Positions 1-11,827 are shown, numbered from the stretch's first letter. The stretch: DNA of 64,000 nt from Agarophyton chilense (GCA_030374765.1 JARGXX010000011.1:166664-230663), one strand, 5' to 3'. Numbers and translations are program-made. Notes: a model not told the origin generated them from the letters alone.

Positions 1-59
1 TTGGCATCCCAAGGGAACTTTGTCCGGAACGGCAGATTGGTTTGGGATGCTGGGCCCAT
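1..59 (-). CDS. Copia-like polyprotein N-terminus, cut by window edge
   Basis: The minus strand reads ATG at 59-57 followed by Gly-Pro-Ala and runs off the left edge without a stop. The first 20 residues contain a Phe-x-Trp-Asp-x-Lys motif that lines up with the same position in the three full copia polyproteins of this window (all start Met-Gly-Pro and then have Arg-Phe-Ser-Trp-Asp). It is therefore the gag N-terminus of another member of the A/B/C copia subgroup. The rest of the element lies outside the window, so whether it is intact cannot be judged. Confidence 0.6.
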   Translation of the reverse strand, partial: MGPASQTNLPFRTKFPWDA

Positions 60-62
60 AAC
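50..62 (-). other. Primer-binding site overlapping the start codon
   Basis: Minus-strand GTTATGGGCCCAG. It is complementary to the anticodon stem-loop of eukaryotic initiator tRNA-Met, as in Drosophila copia. The polyprotein ATG is inside it. The LTR would end at 63. Confidence 0.65.
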
Positions 63-1459
63 TAGGGATAGTTAAGACAACATTGGAATGCGGGTGCCGA
101 GCGAGTTGAACAGCCAGTGGTTGTGCAAGTGCAAGAGTGTAGAACAAAGTGCGCTATTGGTGTCAGAAGTCTTTGTCTCGTCTCTGTACCTTACCAACAA
201 AAGTACATAGAGCTATGAGTGCATAGAGGTAAATCACATTAACGGGCGCGACATATCACACAAAATGTTGCCACATAATGATTACGAATGAGTCATGGCA
301 ATAGACATTAAGAGTATGAATTCAAATACAAAACCATGCGCGCATCAGCAGAGAATCGGCTTAGCAGCGCGATATTTCTCATAGATGGTGGAGCTTTTCT
401 TGGCGCCCTTCTGTCGTTCACCGTAAGCCCCTGAACTCAGAACAACTGTGCCGCCACTTCAGTTGGAACTGTAGAGATCGTCAGCGCTCAGCACCATACT
501 TGTGTCACCCTTCAGGCCTAAGCCTGTCGCGATGGAATTGTAAAGGATAGGATGCAATCGTGCAGAAATGGGTTGTTCACATGTCTCTGTGTGGGAAGAG
601 CCACTTCCTATTGGTAGTTGAGATAACTAAGGGTAGTCATTTCCTTGACTCCTTTATAATTTGAAGCTTTAATTGATATATGAAGAGCTACTTGCCATTA
701 TCAAGTTCATAATATCAATTGCCATTTACTAAAAATGCGTACTATCACGTTAATGTTCGCTGTTGAGAAGGCCAATCTTAAGATGGTGTATAGTGGGAAT
801 TCGGGGTGACAAGACACCACATATACCGGGCAGCAAGCCGAACTTTCTGAGCACAGTGGTCTTTGGCCCGGAGCGCTACTACTCCGGTGGGTAGCGTGTG
901 GTTGACGAAAGTGCTATCAAAACACACAAAAAGAAAAACAAAGCGAACGACTGGGCGAGAAACAGCTCAGCTGACGGTGATTGATGATCGTTCGTTGTCA
1001 TACAGTGTCATACAGTAGGCAACCTGTCAACTACCGTAGTTTAGTCAGAAGAGATCTATAAATAAAAGTACACTCGAACGCAGATAATTCTGTGAAGTGT
1101 TGACTTGAGTTCATTTTTCTCGACTCAGTCTCTATTCTCCTGTTCTTTTATGTAAGCACTTCTAAGTTGTTCTAGACGCATATAATTTTGTTCCAAGATA
1201 GTTCTTTCCTTTGAAACATAGAGTTCTATATAAGCTTCAAGAGGCTTCTACATACGTCTATTACATAAAGCAGTTTCCAGTTGCATTCTGGAACCTTCTA
1301 GAGGTTTCTACAACAGAGATGATCGTTTCGAATACGTTCGACAATGTACTATTCAAACTATCAAGGGATGAATGAAGACATTACCATTCTTAATTGCTCT
1401 CCAATTTGTTGCCAGTCAATTGACCAACGTGTAGATATAGAACGAACTTTGTTCACTGG
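63..1459. other. LTR of the edge element, then intergenic DNA
   Basis: The 5' LTR of the edge element must begin at 63 (minus-strand end CCTA). By analogy with its relatives it should be about 220-260 bp, but only one LTR copy is visible, so the other end cannot be fixed. From roughly 320 to 1459 I see no convincing ORF. There are loose repeats of a TTCTAGA/GGTTTCTAC-like word around 1140-1310 and a TATATAAG at about 1229. This stretch holds the 3' flank of the gene at 1460-3429. Confidence 0.35.
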
Positions 1460-3429
1460 CTAGACTTGACACTTTGGCACACAGACATTGAAATCACTAC
1501 AGACCAGGTCTTCTGTTTGGCAAGCAATGTTTTCTTCCGTCGAGCATTGTCGGAATAAACCCACGGCTCTCTGACACACGTTTGAACCATTCTTAGGCAA
1601 GCATGCAAGAGGGAAAATGTCCCTGATGAGCGGCAAACTCGGGTCCCTGACGACTTGGGCCACACACCTCGGATCTTCAGGCGCAGGATACGGATTGCAA
1701 GAGTCTCCACGATTGAGCGAAAGAGAGGGGTCAAAGCATCGTCTTTCAAAAGGCTTCTCTCTGGAAGACGGATCGCACTCCAGGTCTCCAACACATGAAT
1801 CGTCATTATCACATATACCTCCTATTCCTCTCTTCGGTCGGCACACTCTCACACCTCTCCCTAGATAGCTTCGAGAACATTGTAAACCAGCCTCACACTC
1901 CTGTGTGATCATTGCTCGCAATTACATAATGTTAGTAAAGGAAGGTCTCGTACATGCAAAACACTAAACGCAGGAAAACTTACGAGTCGAAATTGGGCTG
2001 CTCGAAAGCATGGTTTCCACAAGTCCACTTCTATCGCCGGTAGCCTGCAGACCTTGGCACTGTTAGGCACGTCAGAATCCGCGGAACATTCTGTCCCAGG
2101 TGGACAAGATAGTTCAGAACAGTCCCTATTGACAAACGCGAACTCAATAGGAACGGTTGGGGAGGATTCCGCTCGCTGACAAGTGCCATTCACGCAGAAG
2201 GATCCGTCCTCGCATTTGAAGCGGAACTGATCTGGGCATGGGGCACCAATCGGTAAAATCTTCATGCAGGTGCGCAACGGTGGCGGTGGAAAGCGACCCG
2301 TCGGTCGCTCAACTCCCGGGGCTTCCATACAAACGGCCCTCCGTGAACATACGGCAAACTCTTCATTATTGCAAGGATTACCAAGTGGCACGACCTGACG
2401 ACGGATTCTACACGCGAATACTCCCTCGAATTCCTTCTCGCTATTCAAAGCGCGACGACACTCGCGAAGATTACCGAAATCATCAGGCGGACAGCTACTC
2501 AGTGGAGAGTTGGGCGTGCAGAAATGCTGGAAAGAATCAGGGGCCGTTGCACGTTGAACGCACTTGCCATGGGTGCCTTCATGATGACAGCTTAATCCTC
2601 TTCGAGCATCGCACGTATCGTTAGTAGGATCGCAAGGAGCTCCCAAGTCGCGGATGAGATCAGTTTCGAGGACACAGGTACCGGTGGTGCCCGTAGGTCT
2701 GTTACAGAGAAGATTGACGGTGCGAGATGTTTGGAATGGAGGTGCTATGGTCAAGCACTGCCTGTCGTCGTTACACTTCTCTCCTGCGGTTTGTAGTCGC
2801 TGACAGACGCCCGGCTTCTCGCCAAAGGTACCGGAGCTGACACAGAAGCCCTGGCATTCGAAGTTCTCCGGTTCGAGTTCGCACACTCCCCCAGGCGGTC
2901 TCCTTGCGGTGCATTCGTTAAAGTTGGAACGACAGTAGAAGCCTTGTTGCTGTTGACATTGGCGATCAAATTGACAGAAGTCACCAGCAAATCCAAAGGT
3001 GAACGGACGGCACGTGGGTTCAAGTTCGCAGACGAGATCTCCCTGACAGGGATCAGTTGCAGAAAGCGCGCAGCTGGCACCAGAAGGAAGCTGACGCAGA
3101 CAGGTTATCGGCGACGGATTGGAATCATCTATGAAGCCGCAGAATGTTCCGTCCTCACACTCCGAGTCTCCCACACTGGTGCAGTTGGAACCTTCCGGTA
3201 GCCGCGGAACACAGGTAGAAGCTTCCAGCAAGCCGGATCCGAAGAAAAAGAAATTGTTCTGTGTGGAGATCGGCGCCTTGCAGTATTGCTCCGGCGGGCA
3301 TTCGACGTCGCGGAGACAAGACTGCGAGGAAGTGATGAGCTGGAGAGGCGGGATTGCATGTGGGAATGGGTTGGCGAAGGCGAAGGACACGAAGACGGCC
3401 ACGAGCGGAAACAAGATGTTAGAAGCCAT
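1460..3429 (-). CDS. Secreted multi-module cysteine-rich protein, two exons
   Basis: Exon 1 runs 3429-1984 (482 codons) and exon 2 runs 1900-1460 (146 codons plus TAG), giving a 628-residue protein. The intron is phase 0, so both ORFs join without loss of frame. The N-terminus (Met-Ala-Ser-Asn then about 15 hydrophobic residues ending Ala-Asn-Pro) is a clear signal peptide. The rest is roughly a dozen repeats of the type CX4-8CX5-6C, often with Asp/Glu before the second Cys and Gly before the third, separated by Pro/Gly-rich linkers. This resembles Dickkopf N-terminal or EB-type disulfide modules. Such proteins act outside the cell, but no catalytic motif or partner is visible and the function is unknown. 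The motif recurs once in the protein at 44462-45202. No TATA box is seen upstream; a CCAAT box and palindromes lie at 3556-3637. Confidence 0.85.
1901..1983 (-). other. 83-nt spliceosomal intron
   Basis: Minus strand: donor GTAAGT at 1983-1978, branch point TACTAAC at 1937-1931, acceptor ending CACAG at 1901. Joining the flanks keeps the Cys-rich frame in phase 0. Read through, the intron would bring the protein to a stop at 1909. This is the best evidence that the window is eukaryotic. Confidence 0.85.
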
Positions 3430-4440
3430 TGTGCAGCAGAACTGTTCGTACTCGGTAGGGTTGGGGCGTTCAACCGGGCGGTGGGGAGGTTCGGGTTGTT
3501 ACAGGCCGCAGTGAGTCGCGGCAGGGGCGCGTTTACAGAACCACGTAGTTCGCATCCACGTGGTAACGCATTGTTGGCGAGTGGGTAGCCTTTACTCCTG
3601 TCGGGTTGTGATTGGACAGTGCCAGCATGGCACTGTCATCATCGTAGTTGCAGGGGCAGCGTTACGCAGGTGAACTCTAATAGAGGGCGGCATTCGACGT
3701 CAGAAAGCGGGACCAAGTAACTGTAGCAATCACACCGGCTAAAAGAGATGGATTTCACCTCTCCTGAGACCCACACATTTCGGGGTCTTCTGTGGGCGCC
3801 ACTTTTGGATGTGATGCTGTGGGCAAGACGTTACAGTAAACTTCGGCGTAAATAAGCCTTTTCCGTTACTAAATGGCTCCGATAGATGTAATGAAAAAAA
3901 AGTATTTCGATAGAAACTTCATCTTCTTGATCTTCTTAAACAAACGCAACTTAAAACCTACGTCAATAGTCAATAGGGTTCATACATCCTTGATTCCGGT
4001 CAAACACTCCAAATGTATAAAAAAAATTTAAAACTTCAATTTTCTGCGATACAATCTCTCAAACACTTCATAAGGAGAGTTATCCAAAAAAAAATGTTTT
4101 TACTCTATAACCGAAGCTAAGCCTTTTGCTGGAAAGGTTATGCGGCACCACTAGAGGCAGATTCCTCTTCAGTACTTGATCCCAAATCTCTATTAAGTCC
4201 GTACGACATTCACAGAATATAAACTCTGTGATGGCTTTCTAGACGAATCTTATACAGTTAATTAACACAAACAGTTTTCTGTTCATAACAAGAGCGCCTC
4301 AACCGGTGCAGTGGGTTGACAAAGAGTGCTCTGCCCAGCAGCTAACGTCTCATTAGACCTTCGTATTACGGAAAACGTCTCCCTCTTGAAGGTATAGGGC
4401 AACGTAGCGCATCTGAACTGTCAGGGAGCGCGTGCAAAAG
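3430..4440. promoter_or_regulatory. Upstream region of the Cys-rich gene
   Basis: No gene is seen. Close to the gene are CCACGTGG (3556-3563), a CCAAT box on the minus strand (3611-3615) and a 23-bp palindrome with 10-bp arms (3615-3637). Beyond about 3,850 the sequence becomes AT-rich and featureless. Confidence 0.4.
3615..3637. repeat. Perfect palindrome, 10-bp arms
   Basis: GACAGTGCCA, then GCA, then TGGCACTGTC. It lies about 190 bp upstream of the start codon at 3429 and next to an inverted CCAAT box, so a dimeric transcription-factor site is possible. This is inference from position only. Confidence 0.4.
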
Positions 4441-4476
4441 AATGGAGCGGGACGAAGTCCCCTTTTTCCTCTGGGG

Positions 4477-4570
4477 CGGCCATGTTCCAACTGCCCGCTC
4501 CGGGGCTTGTTTATTTGTCCCAAGAGCTGAGCGCGGCGTCGCACGCGCGATCTCCTACAGCGCTTGCACT
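4477..4570 (+). repeat. Dispersed repeat, copy 1
   Basis: About 90 bp that recur, diverged, at 7155-7245. Shared words include GCGGCCATGTTCC, GCTCCGG, TTTGTTTA and CGCGATCTCC, in the same order. No coding sense is evident. It is probably a decayed repeat family. Confidence 0.5.
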
Positions 4571-7154
4571 CTGGGTTCCAACACTGCTATATTTTTATAC
4601 AGTATAGGGTTTCTCTTTCAGCGGCAGTCGCCTCATAGAACGCCAGATGGCAAACGTGTCACCTTGTGATAAAGTTGAAGGGCTCGAAGTGTCAATTGTT
4701 TGTTGAATTCGTCCGATAACGAACTTTGAGACAGCAAAGACCTTTTCACAGAGTTCTAGAACCTCTGAAATAGAGCTGAAATGCATTTTTACTCGATGGT
4801 TACTGCTATGTACTTCTAGCTTACTTTTATCGCTGCTAACAGCCGTTTAAAGCAGCAAATTAACCAAAAAAATATAACAGCTATATTATTTTTCGTAATA
4901 CGCCGTTATAGCTTTCGACGCCAGCAGTAAAATACAGGGTAGAGATCTTGCTGCCTCTCCTTACACGTGTGTCCCAGCAATACTGGAATACTGTACGCAT
5001 TACGAGACCCATATCTTCCATTACTCACAAAGTCAAAGTCACGAGACCTAAGCTACCTCTACGAGTTTTCTTTTCCATTACATGTCTGCTTGTTGAACTC
5101 CAAAATGCCTGTTTCAATGAAAGGCAAACAGTCGAACTCAAATACCAAAAAAATTTGCGAAGCGTAGAAAAAAAACCGCAAAAGAACCGCACAGGTCTTT
5201 AAGACCAATGTAGCAGTTCAAACGATATCTTCATCATGTAGCCTGTTTCTGGCACCCGTTTTCCAAATTCACAAAGCCTTGAAACGCAACGAATCTACAA
5301 CTCTATGGAAATTGTCTGATTTCCTTTCAAACCAACCAAGTAGACATCTTATTTCCACAATCTAAAAAACGTTCAGTGATAGAGGAAGCGCTTTCAGTGG
5401 CCAAACAACGATTCAAATTTGACACAAACGCTATGAAAGGCGTTCTGGCGGAAGTGGTCGCCGAATGTAGGAAACGATAACGGACAGATATTTCTTCGGA
5501 TGATTCCATACACTCATTACGGGCGCGAAACCGAAGATTGACCTTTCGCAACGCGGAGAAAATGTCCAACTCATTCTTCGAGGGAAGAATTCTAGAGCAT
5601 GTTTGCATTCTTTGAAATGTATTACAATAGTTGAGAATGACACATATAGCATTGCCTGACGACCCTGATAGGATATAGAATCTAAACGAAACCTCTGTAA
5701 ACGCACAGCATGGAAAGCATGTCAAAGTCTTCTGTTTTTTACAATCACATTTCTCCGGTAGGCGCAAAAATATTACGCACACCGAGAAACATCTTACGGG
5801 AGTCATAATTGCGTCCGCATCTGGGAAAAAGGCACCGTCGTTTCTCATTGCAGTGGCAAAGAAGATAGTTTCAGCTTAGATGCACTCCATTCTTAATATT
5901 CAGTCCTTTAACATTCGCGCCCAATACATCTGGGTGTGTTAAGACGAATGGATTATGACGGCACAAAAGTGATAGGCCTACCGAAAGGTTCCATGGATCG
6001 AACATCTCTCACAACGCAAATGCATTATTTCGTGGGGTATGTGCGCCAGTTTATACGACATGAGAGAGATGTTCGTCTTCTTCTCGACGGGCATAGCTCA
6101 AAGAAAAGCAATTAGTGTATCGAAGTCTGCACGAGAAACAACATTCATTTCATTCATTTATCAGCGAACCTCTCACATTTCCTTTAATCTTTTTACTCCT
6201 GTATTAACAAAATTTCAAGTCAAAAACTCATGAAGCAAGAGATGCGCTCTTTCTCAGCGGTGATTTCACGAATGCTAATAGGAAATTCAAAATGAAGTTA
6301 GAAATGGCGAGACAGCGCGTGATAACTCCGTTAACCATCAATGAAAGCATAATGGAAGTGTAGAATGGCCAATAAACTACAAATTCTTGAAGAATACTAA
6401 GATTAAAAAAAAGGCGCAGTGGGCTACGAAGTATTGAACAAGGCGTGGAAGTTCGAAAGTGATCGAAAGTTTTCAAGACTCCGGTCCATTGATGTCGGTA
6501 TTTACAGCAAAGTACGACAGGTTATGGTGTTTGTTATTTATCCTCCAAAAGCAAAAGGCGCAATGAAAAATATCCTACAAACCCAACAAACTTTCAACAG
6601 GGTACTGAGGGAGAGTGTTCTATTGCGATCGCCAGTTCGAGTGGCAAAAAAGAGCGAGAAACGTTAAGAAAGAACGTCCGCTCTTGTTTTGAGCAAAAGA
6701 TCTAGATCGCGAGCACAGAAACCAAATTATTCAAATCAGATTTCCGATATGAGAAAGGAAGTTACTATGAAAACCGATCGGCTGGAGAAGGGTCGAAGCG
6801 TATCAAACGCTGTGACGTCCGGATTTCAGATAGATTCGGTGTTTGTGAGCAAAAACAACGAAAACGTGCCTCTGAAAGAGCTTATGCGCTGCTGTAGATC
6901 AAACTGTTTAAAGTAAATTGAAGGATGCAGCTTGTAAGACGCCAAACGTGGCGTAGAATCTTCCTTTGCGCTTCTTTTGCTTTGTTGGAGGGGTCGAGAC
7001 ATCTGTGGCCTTTTAAACTTGGAAATCTCAAACAAAGCCATGTTGAATGTAGCGGTTATTTTTTCAATCTTTTCTGGCTTTTTTGACACCACAAAACACG
7101 AAATCGGGCTCACAAAAGGCGTATCAATATGAGTCGTTCTGATTGCTACCCCGT
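4571..7154. other. AT-rich intergenic DNA
   Basis: Apart from one doubtful ORF (5327-5848) I see only short ORFs with no recognisable domain, and homopolymer-rich stretches. There are no LTR ends or target-site duplications that I could pair. Confidence 0.4.
5327..5848 (-). CDS. Hypothetical 173-residue ORF, doubtful
   Basis: An ATG-started ORF, longer than its surroundings in an AT-rich region. The product is basic and Ser/Cys-rich, with no signal peptide and no motif I recognise. It has no paralogue in the window. It may be an exon fragment, an old transposon piece or a chance ORF. Confidence 0.2.
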   Translation of the reverse strand: MRNDGAFFPDADAIMTPVRCFSVCVIFLRLPEKCDCKKQKTLTCFPCCAFTEVSFRFYILSGSSGNAICVILNYCNTFQRMQTCSRILPSKNELDIFSALRKVNLRFRARNECMESSEEISVRYRFLHSATTSARTPFIAFVSNLNRCLATESASSITERFLDCGNKMSTWLV

Positions 7155-7245
7155 TGTCCGTGTGGAGCGGCCATGTTCCTACTGAACGCTCCGGCGTTTG
7201 TTTAATCGTCCCGGGAGCCGGACTCGCGATCTCCGACAGCACTCC
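7155..7245 (+). repeat. Dispersed repeat, copy 2
   Basis: Partner of 4477-4570. It ends about 125 bp before the left end of the Tc1-type element. Confidence 0.5.
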
Positions 7246-7371
7246 GTGTTCTTACACGTGATGCACGTTGTCGAGTTTAGGTTCCACAGTCATGGACCCC
7301 AAACCGCAGCATTCCTCTTGCACGTGTTAGACGCACGTGCAGAACGCGTGTCGCATCGCGTTCATCTGATA

Positions 7372-7500
7372 AAGTCTGTTTCAAAAACATATCCCTTGCA
7401 CAAATATTTCGTAAATTGCTTTTCGACTACAGTACACTCAATGAAAACAACACATGAAAAATATCAAGTCAAAATACTGTTTCAAAAACATATCCTTTCG
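7372..7500 (+). repeat. Left terminal inverted repeat with two direct repeats
   Basis: Outer repeat at about 7378-7395 and inner repeat at about 7479-7496. Inverted partner of 8537-8665. Confidence 0.65.
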
Positions 7501-8536
7501 TCAGTCATATTCTCTACAGCGCGCTTTTAGTAGTTGGTTTTCGCCTCTTTAACCCTACTGGAACTTACAGAGAGTGTTATCATTTATTCAATAAAAAAAT
7601 GAATTAAATTAAACGTTATTCTGTCATAGTAATTTGTGATACAAACTTTCGAATAAAAACCTGTACTGAACTGTCTAATTTGCCCATAAATCATCTGATC
7701 TAGCACTCCATGGGTGTTTTCAGTAAAATGTATATCGGAAATTTGTCATGAAAGATCCGTATCAGTCATATTTAAATCATTCATGTACTGTTTCTAAACA
7801 TTTGACTTTTTTACAAGCGCACTATCCTGGTAAAAATCATAATTTAATTCATACGTAAAGTAGGAATAAAGTAGCATATAACTTTCTAACAGTTTATCAT
7901 AACTTTTTAAAGCCATTTTAGCTTTTAAAATCGCTATTTTAATTGGTGTTAATTTAAATATGCCATTTAAAACCATCTCAGATGTGAAACCAAAGAGCTT
8001 TCTTACAAAACTCAAATTTGATTTGCAATTATCATGCTAATAGAATTTGTAGAAACATGGTTCTTCCATATTCACAGTTTTCGAACAAAAACATTTCTTT
8101 TTTTTCATACTTTTTGATAATGGGACTTTTCTGAAGAATAAAACGCACGTTTGCGTTTATGGTGCGTTTTCAAAAGAAATTTTTTTTGTTGTTGTACAGT
8201 TTAACCAGTTTTGACTTTTTATTTTGCGTCATATTTAAGGACATTTTACATTCAAACACTGTTTTGTTTCTATTGGTTTTGCACGATGACGTATCACAGA
8301 ACAGATAAAGCTTACTTCCACGCGTTTTTGTGTTAGAAAGAATGCGATATGGTTCAAACATCGCCTGAATTCATACCGAACAGAGTTTTCTGTAATAATT
8401 GTTTGTTCTTGGGATTTTTATTTGTTTTTGCGCTATAAAAGTTGGGATCATGCCTTTGTGGTCCAATCTAATATTCTTATATAGTTTTGGCAAGATAAAA
8501 GCGGTACAGAAGTCATAATGGAGCTCTTTATTGTAT

Positions 8537-8665
8537 AAAGGATATGTTTAAGAAACAAGTTTTTTGACTTGAAAAGGTTTTATTCGGTGAGAAATTGGCT
8601 CTACAGTACAGAAAACGCCATTTTTGGCCCGGTTTTAGGGAGGGATATGTTTTTGAAACGCACTG
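8537..8665 (-). repeat. Right terminal inverted repeat with two direct repeats
   Basis: Inner repeat at about 8538-8556 (slightly diverged), outer repeat at 8642-8659. The tip CAGTG abuts TA at 8666. Confidence 0.65.
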
Positions 8666-8667
8666 TA

Positions 8668-10009
8668 CTATCACAGAAGGATAGGAAAGAGAGTGGCCAT
8701 CCTTCTCCAGTTGAGGAAAAACGATCGGCTTTGCTTTTATAGTTCCCTCTAGCTCCAGCCGAGCGCCTGGCCTGTCGTGGCCTGTATTGCTTAACCATAC
8801 CTTGCGTCGTCGTGGCTCAGCGAAGCTACGCCGAGTGGTTCCGTGCGCGCACTAGATACTACTCCGTCCCACCGAGGCGTTAAAAGTGGGATATAATAAC
8901 CCTTAAAGTTTGCGAGGTCTGTGCGTGGGGACCTTGCTGCATCGTACGAGGAGTCTCCTTGAAACTGCACCAGGTAGTGTAAAGGGCGGCAGAATTGGCG
9001 TTAAGCAAAAGGTTTCTGACACTTCCCGCCCTACAGAGGCGATGCGGTTGATGAAAAAAATTCATGGCTTCGTGGTCGCTCCTACAGGGGCGGAGCTGGG
9101 AGAACTGTACCACATTGTGGGCGCAGCAGACGGAGAGTGGTAGTTTGATTCGGACCGTATCCTGTTCCAACGCTTCTAGCTAGCATACGCAGCGGCAAAA
9201 AAAGCTTGGGTGCCATTTGATAGGACGTTTAAATCGGCGCCGTGCGGCCAAACTGTGAATGCAGGGAATGTCCAGGTCTGAAACGGCCAAAAAACTATTG
9301 GGAGCAGTGTTTGTCGGTGAGATGTTTTTTATTAACATTTGCGTTGGCAAGGATATCGTGAGCGAGTGTTCTAAGCACTTACAGTCGTTTGACGAGATTC
9401 ATCCACTCTTCTGCCATATTCCCTTCGTTTTTAAGAGATCTCGTGAGTGATGAGTGAAGGATAAAGTTTAGAGTTACTTCTAGTGGTGCGTGAAGAGTGG
9501 AAGCATTTCTGGAATAAAGAACTCGACCATTCTCTAGGAGCACACTGGATGGTGGCTCGGAGCATCGAATAGGTGGTTCTGATCATGTCTTCCGACTGAC
9601 CGTTCGTTCGTAGGGACACTGTGGTGGACAAATGAGAGAGGATGTTGAGGAGCAAAATGTATGATTTCCAAAAAGCGAGAACCTTTTGGGGTTTTGATCG
9701 GAGATCATCGTTTTCGGTGTTTCGTGTTTCGAGAAGAGGTGGAGGTCAAGAACGATACTTTTCTCTCTTGAAGTGGCATCTTTTCGGACATCAAGAAAAG
9801 TTCTTTACTGATATTTTTCTATTCCATTAACTATTTCTATAATTCCTAAGATTTATAAATACATGGGTATTGGGATCAATAATCTGTAATTACATTGTGC
9901 AAGAGTTTAGTTATTTCTAACGAGTACCTGTATTTACTGGACAGCTGATAGTTTAGATTGCCAACATTGGCTTAGGAGAAAACTGAACTATTCTTTTGTC
10001 CCCACCCGT
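8668..10009. other. Intergenic, no gene recognised
   Basis: Short overlapping ORFs occur on both strands (longest 96 codons at 8880-9170) without recognisable motifs, signal peptides or splice-consistent partners. I cannot support a gene here. Confidence 0.35.
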
Positions 10010-11513
10010 CGCCCCGACTGACCCGCTCAGCCGCACCGCCAACAGCCCTCCCGCGGAGGCTTCGCTGTCCCCCATTGGCAAAAGCACACGAATTCGCCTG
10101 CCTCAGTTGCTGGAGAGCAACAGAGGTCTATTCCGCGTCTGTAGAAAGTTGTAAATCATGCTTCCTCCTCCGGCGACTAGCACCGGAGGGGGCAAGAGGT
10201 AGAAAGTGTAAACGCAACAAATAATTCTCTCACCTGCGGGAGCGGCGCAGTGCCTCGATCACCATCTTGTACGGCTCTAGCCACTGCATTTGACAACGTC
10301 TCCACTACAACTTAACGCTCGCCGCAGCCACGCGCGTCCCTGCGTTTACCGTTCATCCGTACGCTTCCTTGGAAGAAATTTGTTTCTCTGCGCGTGGAGG
10401 AGCATCTTACTGGGAACACGGCAACAACCCCGGATTTTGTGAATACGGTGGCTGGGACAATAAGTTCTGTTTCGCGAACCAATCAAGCGCAAAGTCACTG
10501 ACCCTTTCTTCGACGGGCCTAAATCTTCCAGTCCACAAATCTACAGGCCCAAATTCTACGTCAAGGGTTGACGGAGACGCTAAGAGGCATCCCGACAGAT
10601 GTCACTTCTTTTAGAGAAGAAATTGCCGACATCATCCGTAATACGGCACACAGTACCAATGAATATGCGGTCAGGAGAGCTCTTGGCTTTTCCAACATAC
10701 CCCATCCTCCTGTAAAGTAAGATATCTACCTAATATAGATGCTTAGAGACACTTGTCTTAGGGGGAATTCAACATGGGTTCATAGAAACCACACAGTGGA
10801 GTCAGTTCTGTTAGATTATTGCTACCGTATACGAAGTCCCGGATGAAGACTTTAACGACCGCATGGCCATGACTGTGCCGATAAGACAAGCTCTGATCCC
10901 GCAAATTGCAGAAAAATTGCGCATCGGAAGTGGAAGGGTTCTTAAATCTACTGCCGTTCCATCTGAATTAGTCCGATCTAATCGAACGGATGCACGAATT
11001 GTGCCCGAAATGTGAAGAGTACATGCCCGGATTTCGGATGTGCAAGTGCCAAAAACGGTTCCAGATGTGTCCTCTTCCCGTCATGAAGGGAATATGATAT
11101 GTAGTCAGGCTTCACAGGAATCTGCTAGGACTGTTCAAGCCGTCTACGGTGCCTTCAAGGCTTAGGAATTCACAGGCGATGCTCTTCAGTCAATTGAAGA
11201 ACGTATTCGGAATTACAACATTCTTTGATTTCAACTTGGATTTGGTGAGGAGATGAAAGCGAAATACTTCATTAGTGTTTTAAAAGATGCCGCGAAACCG
11301 CACGCCATCGCCATCATACAAGAAAGCGTGAGCTATGCCCTCACCGACCGCAAAAGGCGTACGGAGTTTGAATCAGATGCACGCCGAATTAAAGGGCATA
11401 TGACACTCTGTGGTCTTCGTATTGAGACCGTATTTGCCGAGAATGAAGGAATGTTAAATGTTTCTGATGCCCTCAATTGGCTGGTTGAAAGAATCAACCT
11501 TTCTCCGCAATAG
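10010..11513 (+). pseudogene. Decayed retrotransposon gag
   Basis: Patches of protein-like sequence on the plus strand are broken by stops and frameshifts. One frame is open apart from single stops from about 10,815 to 11,214. The last part (11253-11513, 86 codons) aligns by eye with the gag of element W: a Tyr/Phe-Phe-x-Ser/Asn-Val-Leu/Phe-x-x-Ala-Ala start, then Asp-Ala-Arg, and at the end Leu-Val-Glu-Lys/Arg-Ile-Asn-x-x-x-Pro-Gln. It is therefore the remains of a W-like copia gag. No LTR or protease could be paired with it. The part from 11109 on is repeated at 46857-47261, where the gag is cut exactly by a gypsy LTR. Copy 1 shows the uninterrupted state. Confidence 0.55.
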
Positions 11514-11827
11514 GCTAAAGGTTTTCATTCAGAAGATTATGAGATTCAGTTCTGTTGTGCGATGGAGACGATTTCCGTAGTGTATGTGTACATAGTAAAG
11601 ATAAAGTGGGCGTCAAAATTATAGAAACAAGATGTTGAAATAGTCACACTGCGCCATGACTAGAAACAAGGTTGTAGTACGAAAACAAAAATAAATCTGG
11701 ACGGACTACAACTCAACAACTGTCAACAAGTTTAATAGCTTTGCAATAATTCATAAAACAACCCTTTTACTATAGTCAAAACTATCGGACCACACAATAT
11801 ATCACTACTCTTGTGCGTTTGAATACA

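Larger units (their letters stand above)
7372..8665 (-). mobile_element. Decayed Tc1/mariner element with IR/DR ends
   Basis: A 1,294-bp unit lies between TA dinucleotides (7370-7371 and 8666-8667). Each end holds two copies of GTTTCAAAAACATATCC. The outer copies are at about 7378 and 8642-8658, the inner ones at about 7478 and 8538, so both pairs are spaced about 103 bp and the ends are inverted to each other. This inverted-repeat/direct-repeat layout is typical of Tc1-like transposons such as Sleeping Beauty. The right tip reads TA-CAGTGCGTTTC inward; the left tip has decayed. A minus-strand fragment at 7794-8015 ends in a Gln-Asp-x-Ala-x-x-x-Lys stretch resembling the QDxAPxH motif around an Asp of the DDE transposase. 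No intact transposase remains. Confidence 0.65.

Noticed and set aside
2238-3201. Several plus- and minus-strand ORFs of 80-130 codons
   Set aside because: All overlap the Cys-rich exon in other frames and have no independent features.
6826-7242. 138-codon minus-strand ORF
   Set aside because: Begins inside the dispersed repeat, has no motif and no start context; not supported as a gene.
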